NCBI GenBank assembly: GCA_035292585.1
Contig: DATDPU010000128.1
Span: 1 to 64,000, forward strand
Length of the DNA stretch: 64,000 nt
From: DASSFZ01 sp035292585
GTDB taxonomy: Bacteria > Chloroflexota > Anaerolineae > Fen-1058
Direction: 5' to 3'
A program made the position numbers and the translations under genes. Shown one piece after another: positions 1 through 8,389 of the stretch (positions are counted from its first letter, which is position 1; each line of letters opens with the position of its first letter). The notes beneath the pieces were generated by a model. That model saw nothing but the letters and a program-made list of their open reading frames with translations, searched no databases and had not been told where the DNA came from.

Positions 1-164
1 GTTTGAAGTTGCGTAGTTCCCGCCGCAGTTGAACTGCGGCGGACGGCAGTGCCAGCCGCCGCCTTTCATTGCCAGCTATAAGGACGGGCGGCGGCCTGCC
101 CACGAGCGCAGCGAAGAGGGTTGTGCCGTCCGAACCCCGCATAATTAAGTGGTCGGGGTACTAG
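1..164. mobile_element. CTAG-bounded MITE-like element (copy A', left end outside window)
   Basis: It shares with 45323-45438 the stretch starting GAAGTTGCGTAGTTCCCGCC, a palindrome around CCGCAGTTGAACTGCGG, and the right end GTCGGGGTACTAG. About 55 extra bases lie in its middle. It encodes nothing. Its terminal CTAG (161-164) provides the TAG stop of coaD on the minus strand. Confidence 0.65.
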
Positions 165-673
165 TCGTTCAACGCGGTCGACGTGACCTTGTGCCCGTCG
201 CCTGCCTTCCGGGCCAGCGCCTGCGCGATATGTTCCGGCACCATGCCCGAGACGTCGCCGCCCAGCAAGGCCACCTCGCGCACGGTGCTCGAACTCAAGA
301 AGGCGTACTCCAGGCTGGTCATCAGGCAGATCATTTCGAGCTCGGGCGCGAGCTGTTTGTTGGTCAGCGCCATGCGCCACTCCAGTTCGAAGTCGGACAC
401 CACGCGCAAGCCGCGCACGATCACCTGCGCCTCGGTCTCGCGCGCAAAGTCGACGGTCAACCCGCTGTACGAAGTGACGCGCACGTTCGGGATGTCGGCC
501 ACGGCTTCGCGCACCAGCGCCAGTCGCTCCGACACGTTGAACAGCAGATTTTTCAGGGGGCGATCGTATACCCCCACGATCACTTCGTCAAAAACCGCCG
601 CCGCGCGGCGTATGATGTCGAGATGGCCGTAATGGATCGGGTCGAAGGAAGCAGGGTATACGGCTTTGGTCAT
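161..673 (-). CDS. coaD: Phosphopantetheine adenylyltransferase
   Basis: This enzyme transfers AMP from ATP to 4'-phosphopantetheine, the penultimate step of coenzyme A synthesis in the cytosol. The protein is 170 residues, a little longer than the usual ~160. It starts with the nucleotidyltransferase fold: S9-F-D-P then H14-Y-G-H17, matching the T/HxGH ATP-binding motif. The family's SSS-x-x-R/K motif appears as LSSSTVRE near residue 128. The ATG start is preceded by AAGGAT. A -10-like TATACT lies about 55 bases upstream at 726-731, but I see no good -35. The stop codon is the CTAG end of a mobile-like repeat, so the last residues may be repeat-derived. Confidence 0.95.
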   Translation of the reverse strand: MTKAVYPASFDPIHYGHLDIIRRAAAVFDEVIVGVYDRPLKNLLFNVSERLALVREAVADIPNVRVTSYSGLTVDFARETEAQVIVRGLRVVSDFELEWRMALTNKQLAPELEMICLMTSLEYAFLSSSTVREVALLGGDVSGMVPEHIAQALARKAGDGHKVTSTALND

Positions 674-820
674 GCGCTATCCTTATCCAATTCCGAATTC
701 TATGAGCGATGGGCACGACGCTCCCAGTATAACATGTTGGGCTAGGCAGTGCGTACCTGTCTTCAAGCGCTTAACATTGTGGGCGCACGGTCTTGGCTGA
801 TTTGTCGAATACAAAAATCA

Positions 821-2620
821 CTACACGCCAAGTTTGTACTGAAATCCCTCGCCTTGTGTATCTCGGTTTAAAACGCGATGCTTGTAATCCTCAAAATCCA
901 ATTCGGTCACCGGTGTTCTCGGTTCATAATTCATATCAGACCATAGCGTACGAATTTGGCCGAATGATAATTGAGCAGCTGCCCCGGCGAGGTCGATCCG
1001 CATCAAGACTTCTTTTGTGTAAGGTCGTTTGGCATCTGGGAAAACAATCGATTGCAGGAATTGTGCGACGATAGGACTGTTGAGCAGCGACGCGGTCAGC
1101 AGGGCATCCAAGTAGGTGTCGAAGCCGAGAAAATAACAGGTATCGTCGAGCATCACCGGTTGATGCGCGATGGGAAGCAAGATGGAAAAGCAAGGTAGTT
1201 TGTATAGTCCAGAAATGGCAACTTTGTAATTCTTGAACGAGTACTCGCCAATGCCGAAAATCGAGAAGAGCGGCTTATTGCGGTAGATGCTCGACTTTCG
1301 CCTCTCAAAATATTCACGATTCCCTATTAAGTACTTCCACAGCTTGGGCGCGCGCGCCTGTAAGCCGGTGGTGTCTTCGCCGAGGCGGCGTTGAGTGATG
1401 ATGACCTTCTTTCTTGCCCGATCAACTTCAAAGTTCCGCAGATCGGAGCTTTTTAGCAGCGGGAATACCCAGTGCGCTTCAACCTCTACGCTTTCGCCCT
1501 TTCCGTTGAAGCACTGTCCCTCGCGCAGGTCTAGCTCCATGACTTTTGCGCTGTCATGTTTAAGGCCCTGCCGCCAGAGCAGCGGTGATGTTCCGTCCAA
1601 CTCCGAGCTTAAGGCATAAGCATCGATATTGGACACAAACCTGTTGCCGGCCCAACCGAATCTCCTGACGATCCGATCCGGCTGATCGAGAGTTGCTACT
1701 CCGCAGGTGAAAGTGGGATCAGCTACGCCAAGGTCCATCACCAGCAGTGAGGCTTCCACGGATACGCCAAACTCACGGTAGGCATCTATTTCAATCGCGC
1801 GCAGGTTCGAGACTTGGAACTGTTGCTGCGGTAAGGCTTCGATCATGTTCTTGACGATGGAATTCTTACACAACATGGCAAGCGTTCCGCGTTGCCCGGA
1901 AAATAAGCTTAGCAGCCGAAGCAACACGAACTCGCTGATGTCAAAATTGCTCTTGCCTGTAACGGCATCCATACCTTTCAATGCTTTAAGGTTTCTTTTC
2001 ACCGGGAGGTTGTGCGAATTCAGCGTGCTCAGTTCGGCGCTGGTCACCCAAGGTGGATTGCCGATGATGAGAATATTCTGCGCGGTGAGAATTCTTGTAG
2101 GGAAAGCATGAGTGAAGATGTCGTCCCAATGTAATTCAACTTCGGCCGAAGGACGGCGGCCATCCAGGGCTTCGAGCAGTAATGACATCTTGAGCTGCCA
2201 TTCATATTTCTCTTGTATTTCAACGCCGTAGACGAGCCTGGCCAGTGGAAATGCTTTCAGCGCCGCGAGAACAAAGTTTCCGGCTCCATACGTCGGCTCG
2301 ACGATCACGTGAGGCGATACGCCTGTTTGAGATAGATAACTGCACACTTGCGCCGCTAATCCGGGGGGAGTCTGGAAATCACCCCATTCTCGACCAGCAT
2401 CAGAATGACCGGCGCTAGAAGATAGTCCGAGTACTTCTAGGAAGTCCGTGAGCGCCTGAGATGTCGAAAAGAATTGGTTGACTCCTGTCAAACGGCGCAG
2501 CTCTTCATTCGCGCGCTCAAGCGTGTCTCGAGGTGAGATTAAGCGGAGCAGATTGCTTTGACTCAGCGCATGGGCATACGGTGAAACCGCTTCAGCAATG
2601 TAGCGTTGGCTCTGGCTCAT
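821..2620 (-). CDS. Orphan adenine-N6 DNA methyltransferase (TaqI/Eco57I-like)
   Basis: Probable gamma-type N6-adenine DNA methyltransferase, 599 residues. The SAM-binding motif I is VEPTYGAGNF (107-116) and the catalytic motif IV is NPPW (188-191). The C-terminal half resembles a TaqI-type target-recognition domain. No restriction enzyme or specificity subunit lies beside it, so it may be a solitary methylase or the remnant of a lost restriction system; a single-chain type IIG enzyme is less likely because I see no nuclease motif. Its base composition is less GC-rich than coaD and obgE on either side, which suggests lateral transfer. The ribosome-binding site is weak. Its target site cannot be read from sequence. 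Confidence 0.82.
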   Translation of the reverse strand: MSQSQRYIAEAVSPYAHALSQSNLLRLISPRDTLERANEELRRLTGVNQFFSTSQALTDFLEVLGLSSSAGHSDAGREWGDFQTPPGLAAQVCSYLSQTGVSPHVIVEPTYGAGNFVLAALKAFPLARLVYGVEIQEKYEWQLKMSLLLEALDGRRPSAEVELHWDDIFTHAFPTRILTAQNILIIGNPPWVTSAELSTLNSHNLPVKRNLKALKGMDAVTGKSNFDISEFVLLRLLSLFSGQRGTLAMLCKNSIVKNMIEALPQQQFQVSNLRAIEIDAYREFGVSVEASLLVMDLGVADPTFTCGVATLDQPDRIVRRFGWAGNRFVSNIDAYALSSELDGTSPLLWRQGLKHDSAKVMELDLREGQCFNGKGESVEVEAHWVFPLLKSSDLRNFEVDRARKKVIITQRRLGEDTTGLQARAPKLWKYLIGNREYFERRKSSIYRNKPLFSIFGIGEYSFKNYKVAISGLYKLPCFSILLPIAHQPVMLDDTCYFLGFDTYLDALLTASLLNSPIVAQFLQSIVFPDAKRPYTKEVLMRIDLAGAAAQLSFGQIRTLWSDMNYEPRTPVTELDFEDYKHRVLNRDTQGEGFQYKLGV

Positions 2621-2710
2621 AAGATTTTCACAATTCCCGGAACCATTTCAGTCAGGTTGACAATACGCCCATATTGAAGTCGCCATCGTAGCGCATTGGA
2701 GATAGTTAAA

Positions 2711-2768
2711 TAGCCGCTTCTTCATGAAGTTAGCCCTCGGTTATACCGTGCATATTATAAAGCGGCTA
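2711..2768. other. Hairpin with long loop upstream of obgE
   Basis: TAGCCGCTT at 2711-2719 is perfectly complementary to AAGCGGCTA at 2760-2768, with an AT-rich loop of about 40 bases. It lies between the divergent methyltransferase and obgE genes. Function is unknown. Confidence 0.35.
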
Positions 2769-2815
2769 ACCAGAATAGACTAATCGACTACTAACCCCCT
2801 TCCGCTGTTTGCATA

Positions 2816-2844
2816 TTGACACATCCTTGCGACACAGGTATCCT
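2816..2844 (+). promoter_or_regulatory. sigma70-type promoter of obgE, leaderless
   Basis: TTGACA (2816-2821), a 17-base spacer and TATCCT (2839-2844). Transcription would begin about 7 bases after the -10 box, that is at the ATG at 2852, so the mRNA would have essentially no leader. An upstream in-frame TTG at 2816 is the -35 box itself and should not be taken as the start codon. Confidence 0.75.
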
Positions 2845-2851
2845 TTCGTGC

Positions 2852-4120
2852 ATGGCGTTCGATGTGGCGCGCATTCAGGTCAAAGCCGGCGATGGCGGCG
2901 ATGGCGTCGTTTCGTTCCGGCGCGAGGCGCACGTTCCGTTCGGCGGGCCGGACGGCGGCGATGGCGGGCGGGGCGGCGACGTGTATCTCGTCGTCAATCC
3001 GCAGATGAATACGTTGAACTACTTTCAGCGGCGCCATCATTTCAAAGCTGAATCGGGCAAGGCCGGGCGCGGCAAGAACCAGACCGGCGCGGAAGGCCGC
3101 GATATCGAGATCGAGGTTCCGCCCGGCGCCGTGGTGCGTGAGGCCGAGACCGGCGTCGTGTACGGCGACCTCGTGCAGCCCGGTCAGCGCTTACAGGTTG
3201 CGCGGGGCGGGCGGCCCGGCAAGGGCAACGCGCGCTTTGCCTCGCCGACGAATCAAGCGCCGCGCCTGGCGACGAACGGCGAACCCGGCGAGGAACGCAC
3301 ACTCGACCTCGAGCTGAAACTGCTGGCCGATGTCGGGCTGGTCGGCAAGCCGAACGCCGGCAAATCGACCTTCCTGGCCGCGACGACGGCGGCTCGACCT
3401 AAAATCGCCGATTACCCTTTCACGACTTTGCAGCCCAACCTGGGCGTGGTCGATCTTGGCCCCAATGACGGGTTCGTGCTGGCCGATATTCCGGGCCTGA
3501 TCGAAGGCGCGAGCCAGGGCGCCGGGCTGGGTCACGAGTTTCTGCGTCATATCGAGCGGACGCGCTTGCTGATCCATCTGGTCGACGGTACTGCGCCCGA
3601 TCCGCTGGCCGATTATCGCGTGATCAACGTGGAGCTCAACGCGTCTGGCTATGCGCTGGACCGCAAGCCTCAAATCGTGTGTTTCAACAAAATCGATCTG
3701 CCCGACGCCCAAGCGCACTGGCCGCGCTTCGAGCAAACGCTGAAGGCCGAAGGCGTCGAAGTGTATGCCATCTCGGCGGCGACTCAGCGCGGTACACGCG
3801 AGCTAGTATATCGGGCATTGCAAATCCTACGCGAGCTGCCGCCGCCGCCGGTCGAGCTGGCGCCAACCAAAATCCCCGTCTTGCGCCCAACCGGGCCGGG
3901 CTTTGCTATTCGCCGTGGACCGGATACGGCGTGGCATGTCGAGGGGACGGCCGTCGAGCTGGCGGCGAAGAAGAGCCGCTTCGATTCGGAGGAGGCGTTG
4001 ATGCACTTCCATCGCTCTTTGGAGCGCATGGGCGTGATCGGCGCGCTGCGCGAGGCCGGCGTGAAAGAAGGCGACACGGTGTGGATCGGCTCGGATTACG
4101 AACTGGAGTGGCGAGAGTAG
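2852..4120 (+). CDS. obgE: Obg/CgtA GTPase
   Basis: Essential GTPase that binds the 50S ribosomal subunit and takes part in ribosome assembly and stress responses. With the ATG at 2852 the protein is 422 residues and begins MAFDVARIQVKAGDGG, as in the family. It has the glycine-rich Obg fold, then the G domain with P-loop GKPNAGKST, DIPG, and NKID, and a C-terminal OCT domain. An in-frame TTG 36 bases upstream overlaps the promoter -35 and is rejected. No Shine-Dalgarno sequence precedes the ATG, which fits a leaderless message. The HAD gene follows after one base, so the two are probably translated together. Confidence 0.96.
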   Translation: MAFDVARIQVKAGDGGDGVVSFRREAHVPFGGPDGGDGGRGGDVYLVVNPQMNTLNYFQRRHHFKAESGKAGRGKNQTGAEGRDIEIEVPPGAVVREAETGVVYGDLVQPGQRLQVARGGRPGKGNARFASPTNQAPRLATNGEPGEERTLDLELKLLADVGLVGKPNAGKSTFLAATTAARPKIADYPFTTLQPNLGVVDLGPNDGFVLADIPGLIEGASQGAGLGHEFLRHIERTRLLIHLVDGTAPDPLADYRVINVELNASGYALDRKPQIVCFNKIDLPDAQAHWPRFEQTLKAEGVEVYAISAATQRGTRELVYRALQILRELPPPPVELAPTKIPVLRPTGPGFAIRRGPDTAWHVEGTAVELAAKKSRFDSEEALMHFHRSLERMGVIGALREAGVKEGDTVWIGSDYELEWRE

Positions 4121-4121
4121 T

Positions 4122-4784
4122 TTGATTACCGCAATCTTGTTCGATCTCGATGGCCTGATGGTTGATTCCGAACCGCATGCCCTGGCGACGTGGAGCTGGG
4201 TGTTGGCGCGGCGCGGCGTGCAGCTCGATCAGGCGACGGCAGATGCCACGCTCGGCTTGCGGCTGGACGAAACTGCGCGGCTGCTGATCGAACGTTTCAG
4301 CCTGAGCGATGACCCGGTTGCGCTGGGCGCGGAGAAATCCGTTCTGCAAATCGAGCGGCTCGATGGCAACGTCCGGCCGTTGCCGGGTCTGTTCGAGTTG
4401 ATCGCGGCGCTCGATGCGCGCGGCGTGAAGCGGGCGATCGCCAGCAGCGGCGTGCGCCGCTACGTCGAGGCCGTGCTCGAATCGATCGGGTTGCGCGAGC
4501 GGTTCGAGACGATCGTGACCGGCGACGAAGTCGCCAACGGCAAACCCGCCCCCGATGTCTTCCTGCTCGCAGCCGAACGCTTGAGCGTAGCACCGCCGGC
4601 GTGCTTAGTGCTCGAAGATGCGCCCAATGGTGTTGCGGCGGCGAAAGCAGCCGGTATGCGGTGCGTCGCCGTTCCCAACGTCTTCACGCGCTCACTCGAC
4701 TTGTCCGCTGCCGACCACATCTTGCCGTCGCTGCTCGCCGTTCGCGCTGCGCTCGACGATTTACTCAACCAACCAACTAACTAA
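4122..4784 (+). CDS. HAD-superfamily phosphatase/phosphoglucomutase-like hydrolase
   Basis: HAD hydrolase of the beta-phosphoglucomutase/GPH-like group, 220 residues. Motif I is DLDGLMVDSE (8-17), followed by a helical cap, motif II around IASSG, the motif III lysine in GKPAPD, and motif IV LEDAPNG. The substrate is unknown; phosphosugar phosphatase or mutase is likely. It begins with TTG one base after the obgE stop, which implies translational coupling. Its last residues (LNQPTN) and its TAA stop come from the CAACCAACTAAC-type tetranucleotide repeat that continues into the gap. Confidence 0.85.
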   Translation: MITAILFDLDGLMVDSEPHALATWSWVLARRGVQLDQATADATLGLRLDETARLLIERFSLSDDPVALGAEKSVLQIERLDGNVRPLPGLFELIAALDARGVKRAIASSGVRRYVEAVLESIGLRERFETIVTGDEVANGKPAPDVFLLAAERLSVAPPACLVLEDAPNGVAAAKAAGMRCVAVPNVFTRSLDLSAADHILPSLLAVRAALDDLLNQPTN

Positions 4785-4796
4785 CCAACCATCTAA
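4764..4796. repeat. AACC/TTGG tetranucleotide repeat (family F6)
   Basis: Degenerate run of CAAC/CAAC/TAAC units that forms the C-terminus and stop codon of the HAD gene. The same word family is found at 23626-23652, 28288-28330 and 50366-50412, where it encodes Thr-Asn-Gln-Pro-rich linkers. Confidence 0.6.
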
Positions 4797-4805
4797 CTTC
4801 AAGAG

Positions 4806-4867
4806 GTCGTCGTCTGTCCCCTCCGCTCTGCTGCGGGGATCTGCGAGAGACGGCTCCTACAGACGAC
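4806..4867. repeat. Inverted repeat immediately upstream of nadD
   Basis: GTCGTCTGT at 4809-4817 pairs with ACAGACGAC at 4859-4867. Inside are a smaller CCGC/GCGG hairpin and the word CGGCTCCTAC, close to the end of the F1 repeat family. It occupies the place where a ribosome-binding site for nadD would be expected, and none is seen. Confidence 0.5.
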
Positions 4868-4879
4868 TCGACAAATGCT

Positions 4880-5473
4880 ATGCGCATCGGCATCCTCGGC
4901 GGCACGTTTGACCCGCCGCACAACGGCCATATGCTCATTGCACGCGCCGCCAGGGAACGGCTCCGCCTGGATCGGGTACTCTTCGCGCCGGCCGGCGTGC
5001 AGCCGCTCAAACAGGAGCGGCCGATTTCACCGCCGGATCAGCGCGCCCAGATGGTCGAGCGGGCGATCGCGGGTGAACCAGGCTTTGAACTCTCGCGCAT
5101 CGATCTGGATCGGCCCGGCCCGCACTACTCGGTCGATCTGCTGCGAATTGTGGCCGGGATTTATCCCGGCGCGCAACTGTGGTTTATCCTCGGCGAGGAT
5201 TCGTTGAAGGATTTGTTGCGTTGGCGCGATCCGCAGCGTTTGATCGAGCTGGCGCGATTGGCGGTGCTGCATCGGTCTGGCGTCGAACTGGATTGGGGCG
5301 CGCTCGACGCGGCGCTGCCTGAGCTGCGCGCTTGCATCGATTGGGTTGACGCACCCTTGAGCGATATCTCCGGTCACGAGATCCGGCGTCGGGTTCGCGC
5401 AGGCCAATCGGTTGAGGGGCTGGTACCGCGCGCCGTCGCACAGTATATCGCCGAAAAGCGTTTGTATCAGTGA
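4880..5473 (+). CDS. nadD: Nicotinate-nucleotide adenylyltransferase
   Basis: Adenylates nicotinate mononucleotide to deamido-NAD in NAD synthesis. The 197-residue protein has the expected length and opens with GGTFDPPHNGH (7-17), the nucleotidyltransferase ATP-binding motif. The C-terminal ISGHEIRRRVRAG corresponds to the family's IS-x-x-x-IR-x-R signature. The obgE-nadD neighbourhood is common in bacteria. No clear ribosome-binding site precedes the ATG; the upstream hairpin covers that position. The stop overlaps a GTG that opens an extended frame of the next gene, but that gene has a better ATG further on. Confidence 0.94.
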   Translation: MRIGILGGTFDPPHNGHMLIARAARERLRLDRVLFAPAGVQPLKQERPISPPDQRAQMVERAIAGEPGFELSRIDLDRPGPHYSVDLLRIVAGIYPGAQLWFILGEDSLKDLLRWRDPQRLIELARLAVLHRSGVELDWGALDAALPELRACIDWVDAPLSDISGHEIRRRVRAGQSVEGLVPRAVAQYIAEKRLYQ

Positions 5474-5517
5474 CTGGAGCGCCGACTCGAATTGGCGTTT
5501 CACAAGTGGAGAGAAAC

Positions 5518-5787
5518 ATGGCTAAGAAATCATCCGTCATTGCCCAGCCCGCTGAGGCCGTCAATCAGCGCCTCATCACCGCTGCGCGCGAACGGTGCGC
5601 CTGCTGCGGCGGCCCGACATTGCCCGTGCTCGAAAGCCGGGCCGGTGTTGCATTGTGTAATCGCTGCGCGCGATTCTGCGAGTCGAAAGGTGGCAAGTAT
5701 ACACACGCGCTTCCGGCGCGCATCGATTGGCCGTCCGCCGACCGTATCTGGGCAGTTGATCTGGGGTTTAAAAAGCTGGGCCAATAA
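5518..5787 (+). CDS. Small zinc-ribbon protein of unknown function
   Basis: 89-residue protein starting at the ATG at 5518, which has GGAGAG at good spacing. The frame is open upstream to a GTG at 5470, but that start lacks support. It carries CACC near residue 26 and CNRC near residue 50, a likely four-cysteine zinc ribbon, followed by a short basic and aromatic tail. It sits between nadD and a lipoprotein gene in the same direction and is probably cotranscribed. I do not recognise a family and assign no function. Confidence 0.75.
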   Translation: MAKKSSVIAQPAEAVNQRLITAARERCACCGGPTLPVLESRAGVALCNRCARFCESKGGKYTHALPARIDWPSADRIWAVDLGFKKLGQ

Positions 5788-5797
5788 AGGAGGATCG

Positions 5798-6328
5798 ATG
5801 CGACGACGACTGTGGGTGGTGGGGTTATCGCTGATTGTGATTGCCGCGGCGTGCGAACCGTCGCCTGGCGGCGCGCGCGCCTTGTTGCCCAGCATCCCCC
5901 AGGCCACGATCGTTGAAGGCAAGACGATCGTGGACTACATCGCAACGCTGGCCGAAGGCAAATCGTTGCTGGCCGGCAACCCCATATTGGTGGCGGCGAT
6001 CGAATTCGCGCAAGGGGCAGTGAACTGTTATCAGGACCTCGGCGCAGTTGCCGTGCGGGTCTATGCGGATGAAGTCTTCCCGTTATCGACCGGTCTGGTG
6101 GCGATCGTCGATCGCAATGCGCTCTCGGATGTGGGCAACCTGGCGCACTGCTTGACGGGCGGGCAGGAACCCGGCTTCAACGCGCAGGCAGCCATGCAAG
6201 TGTGTACCAACGCCTATACGCTGAAGAAAGACGACAACGAGTTCTACATCGCTTACCTGGGCACGACCGATACCATGTGCCAGGCGTTCTGCTCCGGTCT
6301 CGAAGGCTGCGGCGCGAGCAAGCCATGA
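5798..6328 (+). CDS. Putative lipoprotein
   Basis: 176-residue exported protein. The ATG at 5798 follows AAAGGAGG at ideal spacing. It begins with arginines, a hydrophobic stretch, and the lipobox IAAAC, so Cys17 would be lipidated. The mature part holds further cysteines (near VNCYQDLG, AHCLTG, VCTNAY, MCQAFCSGLEGCGA), suggesting disulfides outside the membrane. No known domain is recognised. A longer open frame upstream from 5492 overlaps the zinc-ribbon gene and is not the true start. The hydrolase gene overlaps its stop by four bases (ATGA). Confidence 0.8.
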   Translation: MRRRLWVVGLSLIVIAAACEPSPGGARALLPSIPQATIVEGKTIVDYIATLAEGKSLLAGNPILVAAIEFAQGAVNCYQDLGAVAVRVYADEVFPLSTGLVAIVDRNALSDVGNLAHCLTGGQEPGFNAQAAMQVCTNAYTLKKDDNEFYIAYLGTTDTMCQAFCSGLEGCGASKP

Positions 6329-7221
6329 CTTTAGCGAGCGGCGCGCCGCGCGCTCGCTTCTATGCGCTGGCCGGGCTACGTTTCCACGCGCTCGAATGGG
6401 GCGGGCCGTTGCGCCCCACGCGAGCGCCGGCGCGCTCGATCGTGTTGTTGCACGGCCTGGCGTCGCAGGCGCACATCTGGGACTTGGTTGCGCCGCGCCT
6501 GGCCGAGCCCGCGCGTGTCATCGCGCTCGATCAGCGCGGGCATGGTTTAACCGACAAGCCCGAGTCGGGTTACGATTTTGCGACCATCGCGCGCGATTTA
6601 GAATTATTCTTGAACGCTGCGCAGATCGAGCGGCCGGCGCTGGTCGGGCATTCGTGGGGTGGTAACGTCGCGCTGGAGTATGCAGCCCGTCACCCCGATC
6701 GAGTCGCCGCGCTGGTCTTTGTCGACGGCGGGTTTCTGGAGATCGGGGCGCGGCTGGATTGGCCCGCCGCCGAAAAACAGCTGGAACCGCCCGATCTGGC
6801 AGGCATGCCGTTGACGGCCCTCCAGGCCGGCTTGCGCAATTGGTTAGGCCCGGCCTGGAGCGAAGCAACCGCTGCGATTACTCTGCACAATTTCGAGGTG
6901 TTGCCCGATCAGACCGTTCGCCCGCGCATGCGTAAGGTGAATCACATGAAAGTCGTGCGGGCCTTGTGGGAACACCGCCCCTCGCAGTTGTACGCGCAGG
7001 TGCGCTGCCCAGTGTTGCTGCTCCCGGCGATACCACCCGGCCCGCTGGAGGCTGCCGCGCAGGAGCGACTTGCTGGCAAGCGCGCATCCGTTGCGCAGGC
7101 CGAGGAACGTTTGGCGCACAGCCGGACGATCTGGCTGGCGGATACGCTGCACGATATTCCGTTACATCGGCCCGCCGAACTGACGCGGGCGATCAAGGAT
7201 TTTATCGAAGTCGCGGAATGA
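6325..7221 (+). CDS. Alpha/beta-hydrolase
   Basis: 298-residue alpha/beta-hydrolase fold protein with unknown substrate. Visible are the oxyanion HG (43-44), the DQRGHG segment after strand 4, the nucleophile elbow GHSWGGN with Ser110, and a late histidine in DTLHDIPLHRP. The start is the ATG that overlaps the lipoprotein stop (ATGA); the longer upstream frame is a shadow. Coupling to the lipoprotein suggests they belong to one operon ending at the terminator at 7226-7256. Confidence 0.88.
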   Translation: MTLASGAPRARFYALAGLRFHALEWGGPLRPTRAPARSIVLLHGLASQAHIWDLVAPRLAEPARVIALDQRGHGLTDKPESGYDFATIARDLELFLNAAQIERPALVGHSWGGNVALEYAARHPDRVAALVFVDGGFLEIGARLDWPAAEKQLEPPDLAGMPLTALQAGLRNWLGPAWSEATAAITLHNFEVLPDQTVRPRMRKVNHMKVVRALWEHRPSQLYAQVRCPVLLLPAIPPGPLEAAAQERLAGKRASVAQAEERLAHSRTIWLADTLHDIPLHRPAELTRAIKDFIEVAE

Positions 7222-7225
7222 AAGA

Positions 7226-7256
7226 GAACCCCGGTTACAGTAAGTAACCGGGGTTC
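7226..7256. terminator. Bidirectional hairpin between convergent genes
   Basis: A perfect 13-bp stem, GAACCCCGGTTAC and GTAACCGGGGTTC, with loop AGTAA. It lies between the forward hydrolase and the reverse response regulator. The T-rich tail is short (TTCTGCTT), so it may stop transcription from either side or simply stabilise both 3' ends. Confidence 0.7.
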
Positions 7257-7263
7257 TGCTTAA

Positions 7264-7653
7264 TCAGCGCTGATTTCCTCTCAACGCCTGCTTCACCTGA
7301 TCGATGAGGTCATTAATGCGAAACGGTTTCTCTAGATAACCGTCCGGCTTGTAGGCGTGGACTTCTTTGAAGCGGGCGGTGTTGGCGACGGCCGTCAACA
7401 TGACAATGCGTATATCGTAGAGCGTGGGGTGAGCGCGCACCTGGCGCAGCACCTCCAGCCCATCGACGCGGGGCATCGCCAGATCGAGTAGCACCACGTC
7501 GGGGCGCCGCTTCTCCAGGTACGCCAGCGCCTCGTCGCCGTCGGCGACGGAGACAACTTCCATATTGTGTGCGCTGAGAATCGTCGCCACCAAGTTCCGA
7601 ATGGTGAGGTTGTCATCGACAACTAGGATCAGTGGTTTACCGCTCGATTCCAT
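7264..7653 (-). CDS. Single-domain response regulator (CheY-like)
   Basis: 129-residue receiver domain with no output domain. The acidic pair is D13-D14, the phosphoacceptor is D57 in VVLLDLAMP, the switch threonine is T87 in MLTA, and the lysine is K109 in EKPF. All phosphotransfer residues are therefore intact. No histidine kinase is adjacent; the kinase at 45.6-48.0 kb lacks its own phosphorylatable histidine. It could act as a phosphate shuttle or a protein-protein switch. Confidence 0.92.
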   Translation of the reverse strand: MESSGKPLILVVDDNLTIRNLVATILSAHNMEVVSVADGDEALAYLEKRRPDVVLLDLAMPRVDGLEVLRQVRAHPTLYDIRIVMLTAVANTARFKEVHAYKPDGYLEKPFRINDLIDQVKQALRGNQR

Positions 7654-7799
7654 GACGGTAACGAAATGGATTAAGCCCAGGCAGAAGTCGAGAGATGACC
7701 GATAGCGCCTGGCCGTTGGGCGATGCCCATCGGCCAGCGACGCCCGACGACGAGACAGGCCGGGTTGGGTACGGCGCTGCTAAATCTGGACGAGCTCCG

Positions 7800-8288
7800 C
7801 TATCTCGCTTTCTTCTTGGCGGTCGATTTCTTAGCCGCGCTCTTCTTGGTGGTGCGCTTCTTGGCGGCGGCTTTCTTCTTGGTCGCCGCTTTCTTGCCGG
7901 CGGCTTTCTTCACTGCTGCTTTTTTGCCAGTCGCTTTCTTGGCAGCGGCCTTCTTCTTAACGGCCGGTCGCTTTGCCGCCGCTTTCTTTACGGCCGGCTC
8001 CGGCGGCGGCATCATCGGCGGCGCCGGCGGGATGGGCGGCATCACCGACTCGGGCGGCGGTTCGGGTGTGGGCAGTGTCGGCTGGCCTTCTTCGGGGTTA
8101 TGCATCTCGTCCATTGCTAGCTCCTTTCGCAGGTCTTCGACTGGGATACGGATTACCCACTGGCAGCGTGGGCAGTGCTCGATATGATGGGTAGCCTGGA
8201 TGCGATCGGCCTCGGCAACGGCCTGCGCGACTTGCTCCTGGGAGAGCTCGGACGTCCAGGCACAGTTCGGGCAGCGGATTTCGTACAT
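7800..8288 (-). CDS. Zinc-ribbon protein with Lys/Ala-rich histone-H1-like tail
   Basis: 162 residues. The N-terminal domain has C6-x2-C9 and C39-x2-C42 around a predicted helix, a likely zinc ribbon. A Pro/Glu-rich linker (about 65-95) leads to a tail of KKAAAKK/KKAT repeats resembling histone H1 and other bacterial basic tails that bind DNA or RNA. The ATG follows AGGAGG. The next gene (8390-8827) is a paralogue with the same four-cysteine spacing but a different tail. A nucleoid- or RNA-binding role is an inference from the tail; no experimentally defined family is recognised. Confidence 0.8.
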   Translation of the reverse strand: MYEIRCPNCAWTSELSQEQVAQAVAEADRIQATHHIEHCPRCQWVIRIPVEDLRKELAMDEMHNPEEGQPTLPTPEPPPESVMPPIPPAPPMMPPPEPAVKKAAAKRPAVKKKAAAKKATGKKAAVKKAAGKKAATKKKAAAKKRTTKKSAAKKSTAKKKAR

Positions 8289-8389
8289 GGGCGGTTCCTC
8301 CTGATGAGTTTGAAGCGCATCACGCCGGTATTGTACTCAGTCGAACGGCAAGCGCAACTAAATGTGAATACCTCAAGTGCGCCGGTCTC

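Noticed and set aside
2816..2851. TTG at 2816 as the obgE start
   Set aside because: It is the -35 box of a strong promoter, and the family alignment begins at the ATG at 2852.
7695..8120. Plus-strand frames across the Lys/Ala-rich gene
   Set aside because: They are Leu/Phe-Leu repeats produced by the reverse complement of AAK codons; the minus-strand gene has a strong ribosome-binding site and a cysteine domain.
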